From Cadophora sp. MPI-SDFR-AT-0126 (taxonomy: Eukaryota; Ascomycota; Leotiomycetes; Helotiales; Ploettnerulaceae), in contig JAGMVK010000002.1 in NCBI GenBank assembly GCA_020747065.1, positions 3,782,001 through 3,846,000 of the forward strand: DNA of 64,000 nucleotides, read 5' to 3'. Shown here piece after piece: positions 41,551 through 52,194 of the stretch. The translations under genes and the position numbers were made by a program. How positions within the stretch are numbered: the first letter of the stretch is position 1; each line of letters begins with the position of its first letter. The notes under the pieces were generated by a model. It did no database searches. It was not told the origin of the DNA and was given only the letters and a program-made list of their open reading frames with translations.

Positions 41551-43086
41551 TTAGGCGTCGCCATTTTCCGGCTGTAAAGCTTCCCCAGCTCCCTCATCAT
41601 CGGTATCAACTTCCATAACCCGTGGGTACAGCTCATTGATCTCGTGAATGTGGTGTCTGGGTGATTCCGGACACTCTTTAGCCCAATGGCCAGTCTTACC
41701 ACAATTGTGACAGGTGTCTTCTTTCTCAGCAGTGTGTGACCGCTGTTTTTGATCAGGAGGTGCAGCTGCAGAGAGCCTAGGGCGGTCTCGAGCAGGTGGC
41801 AACTGTCTGACTGGGAGAACTCCAGGGGTTGACAAGTGCTGTCTAGAAGAACCCTGTACAAGAACTTGAGTAGGTGGGGCAGTAGCACGAGTTGCTTTGG
41901 CTGCCTTAGAGGCCTGGTTCGCTTGACGACTGAGTTGCACCGCGTAGTCGACTGTTTGTAGGCTACGGCAGAGTTCTGAATAGTCAACTCTATCGTATAT
42001 TGCTGACACGTTATTGCGAACCGTTGGGTTGAGCTTCCTCCACAAGTCTTCCTTGTACGAACTCCGGGGGATGCGAGCATTGAGAGCGAGTTCGACAAAT
42101 TCAGACCAAAACTCGTGGAAGGGCGTGGTTCCCTGTTCCAACTGGTTATATGCATTCTTGGCTTTCCTCTCCTCGTCAGGATCCGTAAAGTGTTGAGTCA
42201 GCCATTCAAGCATATCATCAGAGCTGTCGAAGGGGTCGAACGCCTTACGTCCCCATCGAGGGCTGAGGAGTTTCCTAGCCCTACCTTCTGTGCGTTCGTA
42301 GATGTAATACATTACATCACGATCAGTATCAAAGTGGTCGCGGTTACGGTAAAGCTTTCCTTCCATAAGATCACTCCATTGCTTGAAGGTAGGATCCGTC
42401 CCGTCGTCTAGTTTATCGGGGTCATTGACCTTGCGGGACAGACGGGAGGAGCGATGCTGTCTGTCTGATGCATATTCGCTCCTATCGGAATTCGAGGAGT
42501 TGTCATTGCAAGGGGATCCAGGGGGTGGTCTCCTCTGGTAGGACTGTGGACTTCCAATTGGGATGTCAACATTCATGTGGCGGTCTCGGGAATTGGACTC
42601 AGTGTTTCGTCTCTGCTGATTCCGGGAGTTAGGACGTTTCCTAGGTTGATTTCGGGTTGGTGCGACGTGGCGTCTCCCTTGCCTCCGATGACCCCCTTGT
42701 TCAGGGGTCACTGACTGTCGGCGGAGTTCCTGATTGGCGGATCTTAGGGCGGCGATTTCCCGTTGGGCAGCTGCCCAATCCTCAGGAGAAGGGGAATCCG
42801 TCTGGTTTGAGGATCGCCGAATGCCCTCACTTCTTAACTGATCGTTTGCATCTTCAACTGCAGGGGGTCTCGCTGCAGGAGTGCCTTCGTCCACGGTTCT
42901 AGAACCGGACGGAATCGATATTTGCGCAATTGAGCTGCGTTGAGCCCGAGTGTGTTGAGCTACTCCTTTTCCCTTGGATCTGGTTGGGTGTACTGGAGGT
43001 GGTTCGCCCTCTGAAACCGTAATCGTATCCTCTTGGGAGTGGGAGGCAGCAGGCGCTTTTTCTTTGGCAGGGTTTTTTGAAGTCAT
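41551..43086 (-). CDS. Gypsy Gag with CCHC zinc knuckle
   Basis: 511 residues. A disordered, Ser/Pro/Arg-rich N-terminal third is followed by a retrotransposon Gag core (about 235-395; FKQWSDLMEGKLYRN, FTDPDEERKAKNAYNQLEQG, FHEFWSEFVELAL) and a single zinc knuckle CHNCGKTGHWAKEC near 465-478. The protein packages element RNA into virus-like particles. The start MTSKNPAKEK lies about 180 bp inside the 5' LTR edge. The frame is intact and adjoins pol in a -1 relation. Confidence 0.9.
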   Translation of the reverse strand: MTSKNPAKEKAPAASHSQEDTITVSEGEPPPVHPTRSKGKGVAQHTRAQRSSIAQISIPSGSRTVDEGTPAARPPAVEDANDQLRSEGIRRSSNQTDSPSPEDWAAAQREIAALRSANQELRRQSVTPEQGGHRRQGRRHVAPTRNQPRKRPNSRNQQRRNTESNSRDRHMNVDIPIGSPQSYQRRPPPGSPCNDNSSNSDRSEYASDRQHRSSRLSRKVNDPDKLDDGTDPTFKQWSDLMEGKLYRNRDHFDTDRDVMYYIYERTEGRARKLLSPRWGRKAFDPFDSSDDMLEWLTQHFTDPDEERKAKNAYNQLEQGTTPFHEFWSEFVELALNARIPRSSYKEDLWRKLNPTVRNNVSAIYDRVDYSELCRSLQTVDYAVQLSRQANQASKAAKATRATAPPTQVLVQGSSRQHLSTPGVLPVRQLPPARDRPRLSAAAPPDQKQRSHTAEKEDTCHNCGKTGHWAKECPESPRHHIHEINELYPRVMEVDTDDEGAGEALQPENGDA

Positions 43087-43263
43087 CTCGAATATGCTAC
43101 CGAATAGCTTCGCCGATGAGGGTGGGCGTCGTCCAATATTCGTGGAGGGATTGACTTCGTCCGAAGCGTATCCAATAGTTCTTTAAATTGCAGATACCTC
43201 TATTGCTGGGTGGGATATTCTTGAAGGCCGTCCCCGGCGGGGTTGTAAACGAGCTTTGTATAA

Positions 43264-43430
43264 TGTGACAGCACGAGAGAAGAGGCCTCAGGAGAGAAGC
43301 ATAATGTCGATTTGTAATTTAGAATACAAAGCTAAGGAGAGAAAGTTCAGGTTCAGGCAAGCAGAGGTGGTTTTATGCCAACCTCGCTTACAGTCACGTG
43401 GGGCATGGTTGCAGTCCCAGAGCTGTAACA
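43264..43430 (-). repeat. Gypsy 5' LTR (167 bp)
   Basis: Same sequence as the other LTR. Promoter and polyadenylation signals should lie here. The base sequence just inside it (TTATACAAAGCTCG on the minus strand) is where a primer-binding site would be; I did not match it to a tRNA. Confidence 0.95.
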
Positions 43431-44399
43431 AGAGTCGTTGAACGTCTTTACTTTAAGTAAAATTCGCTTCAAGTTAACTATAAAAGTCTTTCTTGAAATT
43501 AACTCAATTAATACAATCTTTATTATTTTAAAAATAAATAAAGATTGAGGGACAATAGGCGATTGTTGTTTATCCCTAGCGTAGCTTTTTCAATTATCCA
43601 AGACGTTTCCTTTCTGCATCTTGTGACCATATGCCCCGCTTACGCGACTGATAGACGTGTAAGGCAAACAGTAAAGCAAGATTAAGCCATTAACTTGACA
43701 AGTAATAAACATAATTATATTATTAGTAATTTATTGATGATTGGCACTGTAGTCTCCTGTTACCTACGGCTGCCTATTGCTTGTAGATGCATATAAGCAT
43801 TAATAGTTTGTTTGTGCAAATACTTTTTTATCCGTCTCCTCTCGAAGACGCCACGTCAACAGGGGTGAACCAATGGGCCACTACGACCTCTCTTAATCAT
43901 TACCCCTTTCAGTTTAGAGATACTTTCAGCACACAAACAGAGAAGTGTAGATTTACGAAAGTACTCAGTTCATCAAAATCCTTCCGCGATACCCCAAACG
44001 TGCACTTCCTCGGGCTGGGGGCATCATAGCTTCCGAGTCAGAGGCTAATTGCTGGGTTGTTCAGGTGGTCACCTATTTTTTAGCATCCAAATTAAACCTC
44101 CGGCCGGTTTGAGGGTTGCTTAAACCGGACTCTGGCTCGGAGATTTGGTACCCGAGATTACTGATCCCCGGATGCTTAAGCTCGGCTCATGATTTTGCGA
44201 GGGGGAACCACAAACCGCGGTTGCTCAAATCGGATTGATGACTGAACTTTCGCGATGAAAGTTTGGACTAGTTCCGAAAGCCAAGGATAATTACATCGTC
44301 CGTTACGATTCCTTTTACTTCCTTCACTCCCAATCAATGTTTCTTTGTACCTAAGGTTCCAAGATCTGTTCGATTTCACGATCAGTACTAACAGCAATA
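43431..44399. other. AT-rich right flank of the Gypsy element and promoter of AACS
   Basis: 43440-43560 is AT-rich and resembles RIP-degraded sequence. The part after 43800 has normal composition and should hold the AACS promoter. No exon supported. Confidence 0.4.
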
Positions 44400-46769
44400 A
44401 TGGGGACCCAGAGTATGCCGAGAGAGTTATGGAGACATCCTACACCTCGTAGCACGAGCATGTGGCAATTCATGGAGACTATCAACAGGAAACATGGACT
44501 GAGATTGAAGGTAAAACTTCACTACCTTGTCAGCTGTATTCACATGTTGGAATAATAAGACTGATCTTTGCATCTCAACAAAAGACCTTCGAAGAATTGT
44601 ATGATTACTCCATTGCTGAGACGACCTTCTGGAGCGACGCATGGGAGGAACTCTCCATCATTCACATCGGTTCTTATAACGACGTGGTAGACAAGTCAAC
44701 ACGTATGGACTCAGTGCCACAGTGGTTCAGTGGCGTGCGACTCAATCTAGCAGAGAACATCCTGTACACCCATGCACCAGGCGCTACAGAATCGACTATG
44801 GGAAAGGAAGACAATAAAGTCGCTGTGACAGAAGTGCGCGAAGGCGCAACGGAACTTCGCCATGTGACTTGGGGCGAACTCAGAAAGGGTGTAGGACGCT
44901 TGGCCAGTGCAATGAGAGTGAGAGGTATCGGCCGGGGCGATCGAGTTGCTGCAGTGGCAAGCAACTGTGTGGACACGTTGATGGTGTTCCTGGCCACGAC
45001 GAGTCTTGGAGCGCTATTCACCTCGAGCAGCACGGATATGGGCGTCAAAGGTATTCTGGATCGATTGATTCAAATACAGCCTACATTTCTCTTCATGGAT
45101 AATATCGCCATCTACAACGGCAAACAAGTCGACCTCCGTGGCAAAATGAAGGAGATAGTTCAAGAATTGGGCAGTGCAGACTCTTTCAAAGGAATAGTAG
45201 TACAGGCAAGAGTTAGTAATGTGTTGGATCTTACGGGAATACCCTATTCACAGACATTTGAGCAATTTCAGTCCTGCTGGGAAACAGAGAACCTGAGGTT
45301 TGCACAGATGGATTTCCAGGATCCAGTGTCAATTGCATTTTCATCAGGCACGACGGGAAAGCCCAAGTGCATCATGCACTCCACAGGGGTGAGTTGATGC
45401 CACCCCCTTCGTTGAGCAGGTTCCTGATTCGGAATTGCTTAGGGAATGATCCTCTCTGCAAAAAAAGAGGGACATCTTCATCATGGTATCGGACCGAATA
45501 GCGTTTGTCTACAGTATACTACCGTAAGTCATGATCGCCCCGCTCTTTCATGGAATCGTTTAGGTATGCTAAAGACGGACCAGACCGGCTGGGCCATGTA
45601 TTTCAGTTCGATACTCTCGCTTCTGCACGGCGCAAGAGTTATCCTTTATGACGGCTCACCATTCAAACCGGATCTCGAGACTTTCATTCAGCTTGTCGGC
45701 GATCAAGGGTGAGATATGTTTAACGAGCGCTGGGAACTAACAGCACTGACGAACATTAGTGTTACTTTCTTGGGTATCTCTCCACGATACATGATCGAAC
45801 TGCAAAGAAATGATATTGTACCGCGGGAAGTGACCGACTTGTCCGCTTTACAGGTTGTCACCTCAACAGGCATGGTTCTGTCCGATCGGCTTTTTGAGTG
45901 GTTTTACGATGTTGGGTTTCCTGCAACTGCACAACTGGCGAACTGTGGAGGCGCGACTGACTTGGGCGGATTTTTTGCGCTGGAAAATCCAATGACGCCG
46001 ATGTATGTCGGAGGATGCCAGGGGCCTTCCCTCGGGATACCTATTGCTGTCTATGATTCCACCAATCCAGGTGGAATTGGCGTAGTTGGTTCACCACTAC
46101 CTCATGGAGAGCCTGGCGAACTGGTCTTCCCAAAGCCGTTTCCTAACATGCCGGTCAAATTCTGGGGAGATAACGGCTCGAGGTTGTACTTCGACGCATA
46201 TTTCAGCCGATTTGACAATGTTTGGGTTCAAGGCGATTTTGTGACGATACATCCAAAAACTCGGGGGCTAATTTGTTTGGGCCGTTCCGATGGCGTGTTG
46301 AATCCGTCCGGCGTTCGATTCGGCTCATCAGAAATCTACAGCATCTTGGAGGCTGAGTTCGGAGACAAATTGGCGGACAGCCTCTGCGTGGGACAGCGGC
46401 GACCCCAAGATGGCGATGAAAGTGTGGTGCTTTTCCTAATGATGAGACCGGGACACAAGCTTTCTCCCAAGTTGATCACCGATATAAAGACAAGTATCAG
46501 AAGAGGCTTGAGTGCTAGGCATGTGCCTAAATATGTCTTTGAGACACCTGAAATTCCAGTAAGTCACCTCTCTTGTATTAAGTCAAGGAAGGCGCTCATG
46601 GGACTGTTAGATTACTGTGAATTTGAAGAAAGTCGAGCTACCGGTGAGACAGATCATCTCGGGTAACTTTATGAAGCCCAGTGGGACCTTGCTGAACCCC
46701 AGTAGTCTGGAGTTCTATCGCCAATTTGTCGATATAGAGAAGTTTGTTATCCATGGTAGCAAGTTGTAG
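44400..46769 (+). CDS. Acetoacetyl-CoA synthetase, 6 exons, 692 aa
   Basis: Exons 44400-44510, 44585-45388, 45443-45523, 45584-45708, 45760-46558 and 46611-46769 join in phase. This adds a first exon (ELWRHPTPRSTSMWQF) and the true C-terminus (ITVNLKKVELPVRQIISGNF ... IHGSKL). It is an ANL-superfamily enzyme that adenylates acetoacetate with ATP and transfers it to CoA. AMP-binding loop SSGTTGKPKCIMHS, then QYTTTGWAMYF, LYDGSPF, NCGGATDLGG and the hinge region LGRSDGVLNPSGVRFGSSEIY are all present. Length is normal. It is probably cytosolic and supplies acetoacetyl-CoA for sterol or ketone-body use. It converges with a dienoyl-CoA-reductase-like gene. No damage despite the transposons nearby. 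Confidence 0.92.
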
Positions 46770-47370
46770 ATATTGAATGAATCGAAGAGTTTGCAAGTCT
46801 TGTTGTATACATAAACATACGCACATCCTCTGATAGTGTTCTTTGTGGCCTCACTTTTTAGTACTTTGGTTGATTTTTATAATGTTCTTAGAATAATTTG
46901 GTACCATATGAGTCTCTTAACTTCAAAGATCAACGCTTTATTGAATACGTTGGGACGACAAAGTCCAATTATGACGATATGAGCACAACCGAGGTCAAAT
47001 ACGACTTAAGTAAAGCGATTGTTTATGAAGGAGGAAAAAATTCGTGAGGAATACTCCGACTTAAATCTGCGTTCTGTAAAATCTGCATGAACCTCTTCAT
47101 AAAAATTTACGCTGCCACCCAATTAGGTGCCTCTCACAGCAACGCCTCCTAGCTGACGTCTCAATAGCTCTTTTGAAAGTTCAATATATCAAATGTGGCA
47201 CACATAAGGGTGATGCAAGAAGCCGACTTCAGGAAATGTCAGTAGTATAACAAATGGTTTGGACTACCTAACAGAGCCTTTATCTGTACTGCTACAAGTA
47301 CCTATGGTTGACACTTCGCTAAGTTACACTCCCAGCACACAGCCATACCCTATGCTCAGGCAGTCATCCT
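46770..47370. other. Convergent 3' region between AACS and the SDR gene
   Basis: About 600 bp of non-coding sequence holding the two 3' ends. No repeat or ORF of note. Confidence 0.5.
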
Positions 47371-48585
47371 TTACAAGTTTGCCTTCTGAGCACCGACTAC
47401 ACCAGAGACAGCTTCCCCACTCAGCAAGAAGTCTGGATAGCTAAATGAAGCACCCGGTCCTGCTGCGCGACCCATTCTCCAAGCACCACCATCCACTATG
47501 TTGAATACAGTCAGCCTTCAGCGAAATAAATCTTCTATATATGAATCTTAGACGATGTGGAACTGACCAACGACTGTGCTTCCATTCACAAAGTTTGCTG
47601 CATCACTGAAGAGCCAGACGGTAGCATCGGCAATATCCTTGACTGTACCAAATCGACCTAGGGGGACTGCCTTCCCACTCTCATTCGAATCAGCCTCTGA
47701 ACTTAGCCTCTTTATTCCCTCAGTCTCAGCGATTGGACCTGGAGCAATAGTGTTACTTGTAATCCCTCGAGGGCCAAGTTCAATTGCGAGGCTATTGCTT
47801 AACTGATCAACCGCAGCCTTGGCAGCAGCGACATGAGTTTGCAGCGGCAGTCCAGTGTAGTGAATAGTGGCGCTGACGAAGATGATACGGCCACCGGTGC
47901 CCTTGGGACTAGCAGTTCCGCTTTCCGACTTATGGGAAGCAGCAGAAACAAGGAGGTGGGGAAGCACCGCCTTTGCAGTGTTATATGACCCAAGAACATC
48001 GATGTCCATAACAGCCTTGAAAGCGTTAGAGGAGAGCTGCATAAATGGCGCAAGAAAGTTTCCGGCAGCCCCAGCGCTATAGATGAGTGAGCATAAATCA
48101 ACCAGTAGGAAAAACCGTTAGGTGTCTACATCACGAAGTCGATGCCTCCTAATTCATCCACACAACGTGCAACGGCTGTGAGAAGACTCTCAATGCTGCG
48201 CACATCGATACCCCCAATTCCGATGACCTTAGCACCCTCACGCGAGGAACATATGTCCTTAGCCATGAGCTCCGTCTTCTCGACGTTGCGGCCTATCAAA
48301 GTTAATTTGGCTGCTGAAAGCATGATCACTTGGGAGACAACTCGACAACATGTAGAATGAAGGAAATATACCAATAATACAAGCATTTGCTCCAAGATAT
48401 ACCAAAGCCCTCACTTGACCACTGCAAATAGTTCCCGCTCCACCAGTACAAAAGACGACCTTTTTGTCTAGGGAACAATGAGATAAATGTCAGTTTCATT
48501 GATGCTGTTCCAAGAAGATGGAGACCTAACCAAAGAGATTTCTACGCCACGCAGTGCTGACGTAGTTATTATTGGAATCCGACAT
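47371..48585 (-). CDS. SDR family, peroxisomal 2,4-dienoyl-CoA reductase-like (SPS19/DECR2), 5 exons
   Basis: Exons 48585-48531, 48467-48372, 48292-48130, 48076-47568 and 47495-47371 join in phase to 315 residues starting MSDSNNNYVSTAWRRNLF. NADP-binding part: VVFCTGGAGTICSGQVRAL, ACIIGRNVEK. Middle: AGAAGNFLAPF, DIDVLGSYNTAKA. Active-site region: VSATIHYTGLPLQTHVAAAKAAVDQL, which lacks the usual SDR Tyr as in dienoyl-CoA reductases. End: TVVDGGAWRMG. The last residues ANL fit a weak PTS1 peroxisome signal. The family reduces 2,4-dienoyl-CoA during beta-oxidation of unsaturated fatty acids. It fits with the convergent AACS gene in acyl-CoA metabolism. Intact. Confidence 0.88.
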
Positions 48586-50103
48586 AATGACATGCGATTC
48601 TTGTTTTTAGAATAGGATGTTAGTATGGAATGACTCTTCTGGCCTTGAAAAAAGGACCATCAGCACCTTTAACCCTCTGTCCGAATCGCGAATCGGCTTT
48701 TCCCCGCTTCGAACATTTCAGGCCGGATGGATTGATTACTTATTCCTCCAACCTCCCTAACCGAGGAAGTAAGGTCACTTGGTATGCTTCGGTTGCCCCC
48801 AAACTTTAATTTACGACTCGGGCATTTTCTGGGAACTTACATCCTTGGCACATTAACTCACCATGCATTCCTCTGGCGCTGCAGGATAAGCAGGCTGCAT
48901 ACTTCGTACAGGAGGGGGGTCTCGTCCATCCTCGTCAGGAGCAAGGCTATTCTTCCAATCCAGTGTACAGAATTCTAGGATTTTTTCCGCATATTCCCTC
49001 AAGCGGTATAGCAGATGGACGAGACCCACTGTCAACCCCCTCCTGTACCTCCACGCAGAATTATCATGTGACTCAAACCAATCAACACCGAGGTTTAAAT
49101 ACCCTGCACGAATCAACGCTAAACAAGAGTGGATGTTTATGGCTCAAGGTTTTCAAGGGATTCAACTTCAGTCACTTCATTTGTGTCATGCATTGGAACC
49201 TCGCTTCGAAGATTCGATGAATCCTTCGATGATGAGTTCTGACTCGACCAAAAAAGGCAAATGCTGATTACTATCTTTAACTTTGCGTGAAATTGAGTTA
49301 AGTCTACGAGTTGGGATGAGGGTGTTTCTTTTGTTCTAGGTTCGCGTCCAAAGGAGTTGGGATGAATAGATCTCACTCCATCGCTTGAAATTAACCTATG
49401 TCTTCAGCTTCACAACATCGTAAAATCCATCAGACGAGTGCCTCGAGAGCCGAGTCGGTCAGAATAGACGTCGTGGTCGGTCGCGCCATACTGAAGCACA
49501 CTCTAAGTGATTACGTCAGTGACGAAGAAATAGATAAACTGCGATCCTAAGTAAGTTGGAACTTTCTTGAGTCATGCTCTTGAACCCAAGCTCGTAGGTT
49601 AAGTGAACTCAGTCGCTTAAGATGTGTTAAGGCATTTTGATCAGTCTCCAAATCGTCCCTTTCGCCGTCATAAGCTTGTTTCCCCCTGTGGCTACCCCTT
49701 AAACTTAATTTAAGGTTCTTTTTGGATGCAAACTGCTTAACCCTTCTACGGTAGAACGTCGTCCCGAAGAAGATGCAGTAGAAATTCTAAAATAGATTGC
49801 TTGCCTCTGAATCGTATGTTATATCCTCGTTTTCTGCTAAGACAAACCTCGAGTTAGACACATGTCTGAGTCAAAAACAAGCATACTGGATATTGATTCC
49901 ACTGTTGTACGACTCAGACCTAAGGGCCGTCTTCGATGTATTTTTGTTATATAATGAGCCGTGTCTCTGTTATCAAATGAATATCCAATCCAGCATCAAC
50001 TCCCAATCATCTTACACACTCTCTAAAAACTTCTCATTCATTTCCCAAACAGCCAATCGACAATACAATCTCCAGCCAACAGCTCAAAATACGACCCGCA
50101 ACC
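48586..50103. other. Long intergenic region with one MITE
   Basis: Holds MITE family B copy 2 (48906-49048). The rest gives only short frames without motifs. The last 150 bp should be the promoter of the small secreted protein gene. Confidence 0.5.
48906..49048. mobile_element. Palindromic MITE, family B, copy 2 (143 bp)
   Basis: The ends GTACAGGAGGGGGGTCTCGTCC and an inverted partner ending CCCCCTCCTGTAC flank a middle shared with 35951-36103, including AAGGCTATTCTTCCAAT, a TTTTTTCCGCATATTCC-like block and a CGAGACCCA right end. Confidence 0.75.
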
Positions 50104-50482
50104 ATGCAACTCATCACTCCACTCGCTTTGGCCATGGTTATTGCCCATGCTGCTGCAGCTCCAAGTCAGCATGATTTCTCTTCTTTTTTTCATGTCACCG
50201 TGTGGCTTTGGTGTTCGGAGATATTGAGGCAAGCTAAAGCTAACACAAAGAGCAGATGCCATGCGACAGATCGCAGCAATATTTGATAGACAGGTTGTGA
50301 CCACGGACCGATTCTGTGTTGGCGGTGCGATTGTTTGCGAGTATGCCGGTGATGCACCAACTTGTATCGTTCGATGTGTGTTCAATTGCCGATGCCCACC
50401 CGACAACGGCGGCGGACACAACGACAAGAGCAGCTGTGGTGTTAACCCTGGGAACGGAGACGCCGGCTTTGAAGACTGTTAG
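50104..50482 (+). CDS. Small secreted cysteine-rich protein (candidate effector), 2 exons
   Basis: Exon 1 (50104-50164) encodes a signal peptide, MQLITPLALAMVIAHAAAAP. An intron of about 91 bp (50165-50255, GCTAAC branch; acceptor possibly 3 bases earlier) leads to exon 2 (50256-50482). The precursor is about 96 residues with eight Cys in the mature part (FCVGG, IVCEY, PTCIVRCVFNCRCPP, SSCGV, EDC), an even number that could form four disulfides. I recognise no family. Secretion and Cys content suggest an apoplastic effector or antimicrobial-type peptide; this is inference only. It stands alone between a MITE-bearing intergenic region and an NLR-type TPR fragment. Confidence 0.6.
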
Positions 50483-50943
50483 AGCTGATGGAGCGGAGCA
50501 AAAAGGAGCGGAAAGGGGTGATTCAAAAGGCATCGGTTGCAGGAAGTGGTCATTCAGCTGCTGACTGGCCTTTTTGTGCTTGTATTGTAACTTATCCACC
50601 AGATCTAGATGATGAATCACAGCTCGAAGCAGTTTTACCTCGATTGCAGTTTACCCTATATGTTTAATTCTAAACACTAATGTCATTCAAACCTTTTGGA
50701 TATGTCAATTTAGGTGAATATACTCCCTGCTAGACAATGTCTGCTCCCATAATAGAGAAAATGACTGTTGGTCAGTAGATCTGTACGTAAACCAACGCCC
50801 AGACTGGTAAATAAAGAATGCATCGCAAGCGGAGCCTCGACACCACACCACCACCTCACCAGCTCCAGCCGAATGCGCTTGTCTCCAGTTGGCTCTGCAT
50901 CATACCTAGGTAGATACAGGTTTGTAGCCAGCACCACGGACAG
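50483..50943. other. Gene-free spacer
   Basis: 3' flank of the small secreted protein gene and 5' flank of the TPR fragment. Nothing recognised. Confidence 0.4.
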
Positions 50944-51500
50944 GTGGGAGTTCGACTTTATTGGCCAGACGTCAGAGGTATGAAGGAGGAGATGAACGCA
51001 CTTGGAAATTTGGATGCCTACGGTTTAATAAATAAACGCCAGGCCGACTCGTCACTTGACGTCCATCGTTTGGTACATCTAGTAACGCGGAACGCAGTAA
51101 CCCGGCCAGATGACCTATTCCCGTATCAAAAGCATGAAAACAGAAGCGTCTGGAGGAAATATTTAGCCCATGCGCAATTCGCTCTGAACTCTCCACTGAT
51201 TGATCAGGAGCGGAAAAGAAGGATCGATTTAGCGTGGACGGTTGGAAATTGTCTAGATAGCGATGGACGTTGGAAGGAGGCAGAGACTTTCCTTGTACAA
51301 GTGATGGGATTTCGAAGGAAGGTCCTTGGCCCCAATAACCCTGATACTCTCACGAGCATGAACAACCTCCCGGGTCTCTACCAGAACCAGGGCAAGTACG
51401 AGGCGGCTAAGCCGCTCTACGAAGAGACGCTGCAGTTGTCAAAGAAGGTACTCTGCCTAGAGCACCCTGAAACTCTCACGAATATAAATAGGCCACAGCT
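50944..51500 (+). pseudogene. TPR fragment of an NLR-type (NB-ARC/TPR) gene
   Basis: The frame from 50944 to 51699 contains NLDAYGLINKRQADSSLDVH and RLVHLVTRNAV, the helical part that follows NB-ARC or NACHT domains in fungal TPR-NLRs. Then come kinesin-light-chain-type TPR repeats (GRWKEAETFLVQVMGFRRKVLG, then NQGKYEAAKPLYEETLQLSKKVL). Homology ends at TLTNIN near 51490; the rest of the frame looks non-coding. No nucleotide-binding domain lies upstream. It is a scrap of a third NLR-type gene, unlike the HNWD pair in architecture. Confidence 0.65.
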
Positions 51501-51680
51501 AAATCGACACACAGCGTTCTTCCCACCGTGGTACGATACGATCCAGTACGGCTCTGGTTCAGCAATGGCAGGGAGTTTGAGAGAGAGGTCCTCGATCGGT
51601 GGGCTGCGTTTGTCCGAGGAGAGAAGCCTGATGGGAGATCGAAGTGGGAGCCGGCTGTTGCTGGAAGAAGAGAAAACCGA

Positions 51681-51738
51681 CTGTACGGAGGCTGCCTAAG
51701 GCGGTAAGACAAACTTTACCCCCAGCACCTCCGTACAG
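51681..51738. repeat. Short inverted repeat CTGTACGGAGG ... CCTCCGTACAG
   Basis: Perfect 11-bp arms (51681-51691 and 51728-51738). ACCTCCGTACAG followed by GTTTGCTGGGG resembles the arms of the MITE at 31575, so this may be a scrap of that family. Confidence 0.6.
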
Positions 51739-52194
51739 CCAACATGTTTGCTGGGGTTGACCCTGTCTGGAAGGGGAATCGGAACCGCTTGATGTCGGAA
51801 CCGACATTTGGCGACGAGTCCGCCGCCGTTATTACTCTTTCCGGAGGAACCCCGCTATGTTTCGTGGACGCTTGTACCCCTGAAATCTTCAAGGCAGTGT
51901 CGGAACCGACTTTTAGAATTTCTTACCAGCCAGGACAAGCCTGAAGACAATGCCCTAGCGATCCAGTAATGCCCTGAAACCTCTCCACAACCTGGAGTGA
52001 TACTTTCTGACCGTCATGATGGCTTCCCCACACGGGGAAACACCTGACACGAACAGACATATATGTCCCCAGATCTCCCCCAGAAAGTCAACTCTTGAAT
52101 CAAGACATTCAACTCATCATTTGGTCACTGACCGCGATCAATTCCCATCGACAAACTTCTTACTTTTCCGTCAGACACGAATAAATTCGCCAAA
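51739..52194. promoter_or_regulatory. Upstream region of the sugar transporter gene
   Basis: No exon seen. TCGGAACCGAC appears twice (51796 and 51899) in similar contexts. The start codon context CCAAAATGACG is a fair fungal initiation site. Confidence 0.4.

Larger units (their letters stand above)
37025..43430 (-). mobile_element. Gypsy-type LTR retrotransposon (chromovirus), full length 6.4 kb
   Basis: Bounded by two identical 167-bp LTRs (37025-37191 and 43264-43430), TG...CA in the minus orientation. It has separate gag and pol frames on the minus strand and a polypurine tract (AGGAGGGGGGGGGTAA on the minus strand) directly inside the left LTR, which is therefore the 3' LTR. The 5-bp flanks (TATGT left, AGAGT right) do not match. 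All coding frames are open. The element sits next to the truncated AflR-like gene. Confidence 0.95.

Noticed and set aside
51500..51712. C-terminal part of the frame after the TPR repeats as a protein domain
   Set aside because: Composition and lack of any family pattern suggest non-coding sequence read through; it runs into an inverted repeat.
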